NCBI RefSeq assembly: GCF_019232825.1
Contig: NZ_JAFAND010000093.1
Span: 1-53,231, forward strand
Direction of reading: 5' to 3'
From: Paludibacterium sp.
GTDB taxonomy: Bacteria; Pseudomonadota; Gammaproteobacteria; Burkholderiales; Chromobacteriaceae
DNA: 53,231 nt
Of the stretch, positions 47,866-53,231 are shown piece after piece. Under the pieces are notes generated by a model. The model was not told the DNA's origin, made no database searches, and saw nothing but the letters and a program-made list of their open reading frames with translations. The stretch's first letter is position 1; the number at the start of each line of letters is the position of its first letter. Position numbers and translations under genes: made by a program.

Positions 47866-49143
47866 TTAGCCGTTTTTGGGTAGGAATATATCGATCGCCA
47901 ACCCGCCGTCCGCCGGAAGCTGCGCGACGATGCGTCCGCCATGCGAGGCAATGGCGCGCCGGGCGATGGCGAGCCCCAAGCCATGGCCCTCGCCGCCACC
48001 GGCGCGATAAAACGGTTCGAAAATGCTGTCGAGCTCATCAGTGGCGACGCCGGGGCCATGGTCGCGCACGGTGACATACAGTCCGTCGCTGTCATGGCGC
48101 GCGCTAATGATGATTTCGGTGTCAGGCGGCGAGAATTTGATTGCGTTGCGCACCACGTTTTCGAAACAACGGTAAATCAGCGTGGCTTGGCAGGACAGCA
48201 CGAATTCCCCTGGCGCATCGATGTCGATGACACAGCCGGCGCCTTCCGCCTCAACGCTAGCGTCATCGGCGATCTGCGTCAGCAGCTCAATGAGGTCGAC
48301 AGTGGTTTCGGGCTGGCTGACGTGGTTTTCCAAACGCGCGAGCGTCAGTACTTCGTCGACCAACGCGTCGAGCCGGTGCGACTCGCGCTCGATACGCGAG
48401 AGCGTATCGTCCAGCCGTTCGGGGTTTTGCCGGATCAGGCCGATGGCGGCCTGCAATCGGGCCAGCGGCGAGCGCAACTCGTGCGAGACGTCATGCAGCA
48501 GCCGTCGCTGTGCCAACCTGTGCTGTTCCAATTGTCGGGCCATAGCGTCGAAATCGGTGGCGAGATCGGCGAGTTCGTCGCGCCGCCGGCCCATTTTGCC
48601 GCCGATGCGCGTGTCGAGTTGGCCGTTGGCCACGGCGCGCAACGCCAGCCGTAACGCGCGTACCGGTCCGACCATATACCAGGCGAGCCCGGCACTGAAG
48701 CCCAGACTGACCAAGAGCGCCACGCCGATGAACAGCCAGGGCGCGGGGGGCGGGCCGGGCGGCCCTGGCGGGTGCGGATCGTCGAGGGCCGGCGCCAGCC
48801 ATTGCAAACGATAGCTGTGCCCCGCGTTGTCGGTGACGCGCTGCTCGCTGCGCACCGGGCGCGTTTCGGTTGGGCCGGCCAGCAATGCGCCGTGTTCGTC
48901 GAGTACGCGCCAATGTGGCCCATGGTGCGGCGGATGCGCAGCCAAGAGGATGCGCACGCTGTCGAGCTGCCCTGCCTGCAGCAGCGCCACCAGCGATTCG
49001 GTCATCGGCGGCGGCGAGAACGTGGCTTCCAGCCACTGCGCGTGCTCATGGCGAATCAGCCACGCGGTCACCGCGACCGTGAGTGAAATGGCGGCAAAGG
49101 CCAGCCAAAAGGCGAGGATGAATTTGCCGAAAAGCCGCCGCAT
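47866..49143 (-). CDS. sensor histidine kinase (CpxA/RstB-like), 425 residues
   Basis: Two transmembrane helices (residues about 8-29 and 136-158) enclose a periplasmic domain of about 105 residues rich in His and Pro (HPPHHGPHW, HPPGPPGPPPAP). A HAMP segment follows (159-212), then the H-box HDVSHELRSPL with phospho-accepting His221, and an ATPase domain with N, G1 (DHGPGV) and G2 (GHGLGLA) boxes. The His/Pro-rich sensor loop could bind metal ions. Its start lies one base after the response regulator stop. Confidence 0.92.
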   Translation of the reverse strand: MRRLFGKFILAFWLAFAAISLTVAVTAWLIRHEHAQWLEATFSPPPMTESLVALLQAGQLDSVRILLAAHPPHHGPHWRVLDEHGALLAGPTETRPVRSEQRVTDNAGHSYRLQWLAPALDDPHPPGPPGPPPAPWLFIGVALLVSLGFSAGLAWYMVGPVRALRLALRAVANGQLDTRIGGKMGRRRDELADLATDFDAMARQLEQHRLAQRRLLHDVSHELRSPLARLQAAIGLIRQNPERLDDTLSRIERESHRLDALVDEVLTLARLENHVSQPETTVDLIELLTQIADDASVEAEGAGCVIDIDAPGEFVLSCQATLIYRCFENVVRNAIKFSPPDTEIIISARHDSDGLYVTVRDHGPGVATDELDSIFEPFYRAGGGEGHGLGLAIARRAIASHGGRIVAQLPADGGLAIDIFLPKNG

Positions 49144-49144
49144 T

Positions 49145-49831
49145 TCAGCCTTTGACCAACTGGTAGCCCATGCCGCGGATGGTGAGGATGCGCGACTGGC
49201 CGTCGGATTGGCGCGGCAGTTTTTGGCGGATGCTGCTGATGTGCACGTCGATGCTGCGGTCGAAGCGCTCCAGATCTCGTCCCAGCGCCTGTTCCGATAA
49301 TTGGCGCTTGCTAACCACTCGCCCGGCGTGACGCACCAAGACCTCCAGCAGGTTGTACTCGATGCCGGTCAGGGGCAGCAGGGCATCTTCCCAGCGTGCT
49401 TCACGCCGTTCCGGCTGTAGCGACAGCGACCCCACGGCCAACGGTTCGGGCAACACCCCGGCATGCGCCGAATCGGTGCGGCGCAAAATGGCTTTGATGC
49501 GCGCCGACAGCTCGCGCGGCGGACAGGGCTTGGGCACGTAGTCGTCGGCGCCCAGCTCCAAACCAAGGATGCGGTCGATGGCGTCGCCGCGGGCGCTCAG
49601 CATCAGCACCGGCACCGCGCTTTGCGCGCGTAGCGCGCGCAGTACGGCAATGCCGTCCATGCCGGGCATCATGATATCCAGCACCACGATGTCCACCGCT
49701 TGGCTCAGCGCCAGATCGCAACCGCTGGCGCCGTCGTGGCGGCAGCTGACTTGAAAGCCCTCCTGGCGCAAGAAATCGGCCAGCAAGGCGGTTAACGGCA
49801 GATCATCGTCAATCAGTAATACATGCTGCAT
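49145..49831 (-). CDS. OmpR-family response regulator, 228 residues
   Basis: The receiver domain (about residues 1-115) has the acidic pair Asp8/Asp9, the phosphorylated Asp52 in LDIMMPGMDG, and the Lys of KPCPPREL. A winged-helix DNA-binding domain follows (about 130-225, RSIDVHISSIRQKL, ILTIRGMGYQLVKG). I begin at the ATG at 49831 (MQHVLLIDDD); an ATG ten codons upstream (49861) is possible, and neither has a strong ribosome binding site. It forms a two-gene operon with the histidine kinase. Confidence 0.92.
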   Translation of the reverse strand: MQHVLLIDDDLPLTALLADFLRQEGFQVSCRHDGASGCDLALSQAVDIVVLDIMMPGMDGIAVLRALRAQSAVPVLMLSARGDAIDRILGLELGADDYVPKPCPPRELSARIKAILRRTDSAHAGVLPEPLAVGSLSLQPERREARWEDALLPLTGIEYNLLEVLVRHAGRVVSKRQLSEQALGRDLERFDRSIDVHISSIRQKLPRQSDGQSRILTIRGMGYQLVKG

Positions 49832-49927
49832 GGCGTGGTTGGCGGAGAAGGAAGGTTGCATTATTCGGCATTTTGCCGCGTTCGTCAGCCGCTAGCCCGG
49901 CGCGCCGCGCGCGCCGGGCAGGTGGGA

Positions 49928-50620
49928 TCAGCTGCTGGTGCCGACCAAGCTGCCGATGCTCGGCGGCGTTTGGTTCGCCAGGTTGCTTTGCAGGTTCTGC
50001 AGGAAGGTCAACAGCGTCGCGTTGCTACTGCTACTGCTGCTGGTCGACGACGAGGACCCGCTGCCGTTCTGCGCCTGGATGGCCGATACCAGATTGGTGA
50101 AGTCGGTCGACAGTTGCGAATCGGTGCTGTTGCTCGAGTCGCTCGAACCGCTGGAGAGCTGGCTGATCAGCGATTGCAGGCCGCTGGAGAAATTGGCGTA
50201 GGGCGAGTTGCTGCTGCCGCTCGTGCTGCTGGTGCTGGTTGAACTGCTATCGCTACTGGTGCCGGACGCCGACGATTGCGAGCGAATCGCATCGAACAGA
50301 TCGTGCATCAACTGGCCCATGGCTTGCGGCACATTGTCCGAATTGCTGGCGCTGCTGGTGGCGCTTGTGCTGCTGGTGCTGCCGTCGCTGCTGGAATTGC
50401 TGTCGCTGCTGGCACTACTGTCACTACCCGGTTGCGGCAAGCTGATGCCCATCTGGTTCAACGCTTCCGATACGCTTTGCATCAGGCCGCCCCCTTGATC
50501 GCCGCCTTGCTGCGACTGCATGTCGGCGCGGTGGTGGTGCCCATGTCGTGTCTGCGTGGTACCTGACGTGCCGGTGGTGCTTTGCGTGGCCCAACTGTTA
50601 CTGATACTGGATATTGTCAT
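49928..50620 (-). CDS. Ser/Thr-rich low-complexity protein, 230 residues
   Basis: No signal peptide or membrane segment is visible. About 35 percent of the residues are Ser, in long runs (SDSSASSDSNSSSDGS, SGSSSSTSSSSSSN). Three more ordered stretches contain hydrophobic helices: LMQSVSEALNQMGISLP, VPQAMGQLMHDLFDAIRSQ and LLTFLQNLQSNLA. The sequence TRHGHHHRAD near residue 25 could bind metal. It lies just upstream of a two-component operon on the same strand, so it may be co-regulated. No function is known to me. Confidence 0.65.
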   Translation of the reverse strand: MTISSISNSWATQSTTGTSGTTQTRHGHHHRADMQSQQGGDQGGGLMQSVSEALNQMGISLPQPGSDSSASSDSNSSSDGSTSSTSATSSASNSDNVPQAMGQLMHDLFDAIRSQSSASGTSSDSSSTSTSSTSGSSNSPYANFSSGLQSLISQLSSGSSDSSNSTDSQLSTDFTNLVSAIQAQNGSGSSSSTSSSSSSNATLLTFLQNLQSNLANQTPPSIGSLVGTSS

Positions 50621-50923
50621 GATGCTCTCCCTCTACCTTGATGAATGATGTGCGCGCGCCATCGGGCGTGTCATTCGTGCCGGGCGCCTGCCCATGCCAG
50701 CAATTTATCGGCCAGCCTGTGCCTGAAAGCAGGTTTTTGCAGGTAAAGAAAAGTAAAGAATCGCCAAGAAAAAATAAATGAAAGAGCATTGCCGGAGATT
50801 TTTGCCGCGGCCTCGTGCAAGTATTGGTCAGTTCAAGGGATTTTGATGGTGCAGTAGTATGCCAATATGCATTATTCGTGGGTGGTTTGCTGCCGGGCGG
50901 CAAAAATTTCCGCCGGCAAAAAT

Positions 50924-50951
50924 AAAAAAGCGGCAAATTTGCCGCTTTTTT
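50924..50951 (-). terminator. Rho-independent terminator after map
   Basis: A perfect 28-base palindrome: AAAAAAGCGGCAAA and its reverse complement. The minus-strand T-run ends in TTTTTT. It lies 20 bases past the map stop codon. Confidence 0.85.
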
Positions 50952-50971
50952 TACAAAACCTACCGTTCGCC

Positions 50972-51766
50972 TCAGAAAACCGGTTTGGGCGGCGCGCCAT
51001 CGGACAAGGTCAGTACCTCGTAGCCGGTTTCGGTGACGAGCACGGTGTGCTCCCACTGCGCCGACAAGCTGCGGTCCTTGGTGACCACGGTCCAGCCGTC
51101 GGCCAGCACGCGCAGGTGGCGCTTGCCTTGATTGATCATCGGCTCGATGGTGAAGATCATGCCCGGCGCGAGCACGATGCCGGTGCCGGGTCGGCCGTAG
51201 TGCAATACCTGCGGTTCTTCGTGGAATTTCTTGCCAATGCCGTGGCCGCAGAACTCCTGCACCACGCTATAGCCGCTCGACTCGGCGTGACGCTGGATGA
51301 CGCTGCCGATGTCGCCGAGATGGGCGCCGGGGCGAACCTTCTCGATGCCGAGCCACATGCATTCATAGGTGATCTTGGACAGCCGCCGCGCCTGCGGGCT
51401 GACCTCGCCGACGTAAAACATGCGGCTGGTATCGCCGTGATAGCCGTCTTTGATCACCGTGATGTCGATATTGAGAACCTCGCCGTTTTTCAGCGGCTTG
51501 TCATTAGGGATGCCGTGGCAGATGACGTGGTTGATCGACGTGCAAATCGATTTGGGGTAGGGCGTCATGCCCTCCGGCGCGTAATTCAGCGGCGCCGGGA
51601 TCGTGCCCTGGGTGTTGACCATGTAGTCGTGGCACAGGCGATCGAGTTCTTCCGTGGTGACGCCGGGCTTGACATGGGGCGCGATGAAATCGAGCACCTC
51701 GGCCGCCAGGCGGCCGGCAATGCGCATTTTTTCGATGTCTTCGGCGGTCTTGATGGTAACGGGCAT
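50972..51766 (-). CDS. map: methionine aminopeptidase, type I
   Basis: Removes the first Met of new proteins. All metal ligands are present: Asp101 and Asp112 (NIDITVIKDGYHGDTS), His175 (GHGIG), Glu208 (IEPM) and Glu239 (WEHT), offset by four from E. coli. His84 (CHGIP) is the catalytic His. The length of 264 is standard. Monocistronic, with its own terminator. Confidence 0.96.
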   Translation of the reverse strand: MPVTIKTAEDIEKMRIAGRLAAEVLDFIAPHVKPGVTTEELDRLCHDYMVNTQGTIPAPLNYAPEGMTPYPKSICTSINHVICHGIPNDKPLKNGEVLNIDITVIKDGYHGDTSRMFYVGEVSPQARRLSKITYECMWLGIEKVRPGAHLGDIGSVIQRHAESSGYSVVQEFCGHGIGKKFHEEPQVLHYGRPGTGIVLAPGMIFTIEPMINQGKRHLRVLADGWTVVTKDRSLSAQWEHTVLVTETGYEVLTLSDGAPPKPVF

Positions 51767-51812
51767 GCGAATTCTTTATTGGGGGCTAAAGCGTCATTTT
51801 AGCAAAGTAAAG

Positions 51813-51840
51813 AAAAACGGGCATCCCGATGGGATGCCCG
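51813..51840 (-). terminator. Rho-independent terminator after the porin gene
   Basis: CGGGCATCCC (51818-51827) and GGGATGCCCG (51831-51840) with a GAT loop; on the minus strand it is followed by TTTTTCTTT. Confidence 0.8.
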
Positions 51841-51868
51841 ATATAACTGACTTCGTGCGGCAAATGGC

Positions 51869-53062
51869 TTAGAAGTTGTACTTGATGCCGGCGCCGATGG
51901 CCTTCAGCGTGTTGCCCGGGGACAACGAGGTCGCAGAGGTGGTGCCGGAAGCCGGAGTGGTGTACAGCGGGTTGACCGAGAAGTTCACGTTTTGCAACGC
52001 CTTGTTGTCGATGCGGGTTGCAAAGGCCAGCAGTTGGGTTTGCTTCGACAGGTTGTAAGTTGCGCCCAATACCCACTGAGTAGCGTCGTAGTCGCTCGGG
52101 TTGCCGACGGTCGGGTTGTTCAGATCGCCCAGCTTGGTGTACGACAACTTGATCGAGGCGTTGCCGAAGGCTTGCGTCGCAGCCAGGGTCCAGGCGGTCT
52201 GGGTCATGTCGCTCGCGCCACTGGCCAGGCCATAGTCAGCACGTTCGATTTGGGCGGCCAACATGGTGTCGGTTTCGAAGGTGTAGCTGGTGCCCAACTG
52301 CATGTAGGTGACGTGAGTACCCACCACCGAGGCGGTCGGCGACGTGGTGTTGCCGTTGTTCTTGAAGGCGAAGCCGGAGGTGCCGGACAGCGAAGCCGAG
52401 CTGTCGTTGACGCGATCCCAGCCAGCGCCGATCTTCAAGCCGCCGTTAGTGTACGCGGCACCCAAGCTAGCACGGGCGGCGTCGCGGCCGTTACCGGTGG
52501 TTTCGTCGAAGCCGTAGGATGCACCAAACTTGATGCCGGCCCAGGTCGGCGAATCATAGTGCACCGAGTTCTTCAGACGGGCATAGCCACGGCCGATGAT
52601 GTTGAATACGCCACCGTTGTCGCCGGAAATGTCGGCGGTGGTGTCGGCCATGACGTTGGCGCCGACGTTGGTGTAGCGCTTGTAGGCCGAGTCGTTGTAG
52701 CCCAGCACCAATTGACCGAGCGTCGCATCGGACAAGCCGACGAAGCTGTTGCGGGTAGCGAAGGTTGCGGTTTCGCCCTTGTCGTTGGTGCCGCCTTGGG
52801 TGAAGCTCTTCAGGCTGCTTTCAACTTGCCAAACGGTCTTGGTGCCGTTGCCCAGGTCTTCCGTGCCCTTGAAACCAATGCGCGAGTTTTCGTCGGAAAC
52901 GCGGGTGCGGCCAACATAGGTGTTGTTGGCGGCAGCCGAGGTGCCGGAAGCGGTGGCGCTTTCCAGGCCAGCGCTGATGAAGCCGTACAGGGTAACGTCG
53001 GCCATTGCCAGCGGGGTGATGAAAGCGCCAGCCAGAGCGACGGCGATGATTTTCTTGTTCAT
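51869..53062 (-). CDS. general (Porin_4-type) outer-membrane porin, 397 residues
   Basis: A signal peptide (residues 1-21, MNKKIIAVALAGAFITPLAM, then A) is followed by DVTLYGFISAGLESA, the conserved first strand of neisserial and burkholderial porins. Alternating strands run to the C-terminal IGAGIKYNF, ending in Phe as needed for BAM insertion. It would form a trimeric 16-stranded barrel for small solutes. The start has GGGAG upstream. The 170 bases up to the window edge contain AT-rich promoter-like DNA but no pair of hexamers I would defend. Confidence 0.93.
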   Translation of the reverse strand: MNKKIIAVALAGAFITPLAMADVTLYGFISAGLESATASGTSAAANNTYVGRTRVSDENSRIGFKGTEDLGNGTKTVWQVESSLKSFTQGGTNDKGETATFATRNSFVGLSDATLGQLVLGYNDSAYKRYTNVGANVMADTTADISGDNGGVFNIIGRGYARLKNSVHYDSPTWAGIKFGASYGFDETTGNGRDAARASLGAAYTNGGLKIGAGWDRVNDSSASLSGTSGFAFKNNGNTTSPTASVVGTHVTYMQLGTSYTFETDTMLAAQIERADYGLASGASDMTQTAWTLAATQAFGNASIKLSYTKLGDLNNPTVGNPSDYDATQWVLGATYNLSKQTQLLAFATRIDNKALQNVNFSVNPLYTTPASGTTSATSLSPGNTLKAIGAGIKYNF

Positions 53063-53231
53063 GCAAAGCTCCCGAATCGACTTAATAGAAGTCAGGTTGT
53101 AGGTAACGGGTCACCAGGACTGCTGCCTGGGTTGGTGGGGATTATTGTTAAAGCTTGTTACATTCGTATTACATATACAACAACCTACATAAATGCGACA
53201 AATACCTTTCGTACAGGCGACATAGTTGTCG

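Noticed and set aside
1-53231. CRISPR array, rRNA operon or riboswitch
   Set aside because: I saw no regularly spaced repeats, no rRNA sequence and no riboswitch core I could support.

Overview
The window is high-GC DNA from a flagellated Gram-negative betaproteobacterium. The gene order tig-clpP-clpX-lon-hupB-tRNA-Val-tRNA-Asp-ppiD, an Fe-superoxide dismutase, a general (Porin_4-type) porin and several type III secretion (T3S) cargo and chaperone genes together point to the Neisseriales, most like Chromobacteriaceae or Chitinibacteraceae. This is inference from gene content; I made no database comparison.

Layout. 1-9.6 kb is a mosaic of single genes: a cut-off esterase, an AT-rich lipoprotein gene beside a 3' remnant of a glyceraldehyde-3-phosphate dehydrogenase gene, a quinone oxidoreductase, a Crp/Fnr regulator, an aspartate-semialdehyde dehydrogenase with a divergent LysR regulator, a P-loop ATPase, an AT-rich two-gene membrane operon, a 271-bp MITE-like element with perfect 24-bp inverted ends, and a 48-residue lysine-rich protein. 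9.6-14.6 kb is a nucleotide-metabolism operon read leftward (nrdA, a 66-residue protein, nrdB, a LOG-family protein) with a good promoter and a possible NrdR site. 14.7-17.2 kb holds a soluble CZB chemoreceptor, an HD hydrolase and two small related proteins.

17.2-30.9 kb carries three loci that look like T3S cargo: an ExoU-like patatin phospholipase with a SpcU-like chaperone, an ExoY-like adenylate cyclase, and an SycD-like TPR chaperone followed by a hydrophobic Ala/Gly-rich candidate substrate. They surround a diguanylate cyclase and a complete TetR-controlled ABC export operon (YbhG, F, S, R homologues plus a NodT outer-membrane lipoprotein). No secretion-apparatus gene is present, so the machine must be encoded elsewhere.

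30.9-53.2 kb is mostly core genome: umuDC, the protein-quality-control block (tig, clpP, clpX, lon with a sigma-32-like promoter, hupB, two tRNAs, ppiD), a broken MocR-type regulator beside an AhpD-like gene, sodB, dnaB interrupted by a 346-residue intein with the Trp-Cys-Thr residues of class 3 inteins and a LAGLIDADG endonuclease, a ferredoxin and a hydrolase, a short flagellin, a two-component system, a Ser-rich protein, map and a porin.

The most noteworthy items are the effector/chaperone loci, the class 3 intein inside the DnaB P-loop, a 68-bp promoter block repeated in front of the oxidoreductase and the semialdehyde dehydrogenase (a likely two-target LysR regulon), the MITE-like element that separates a small gene from its terminator, and the paired small proteins with aromatic C-termini.
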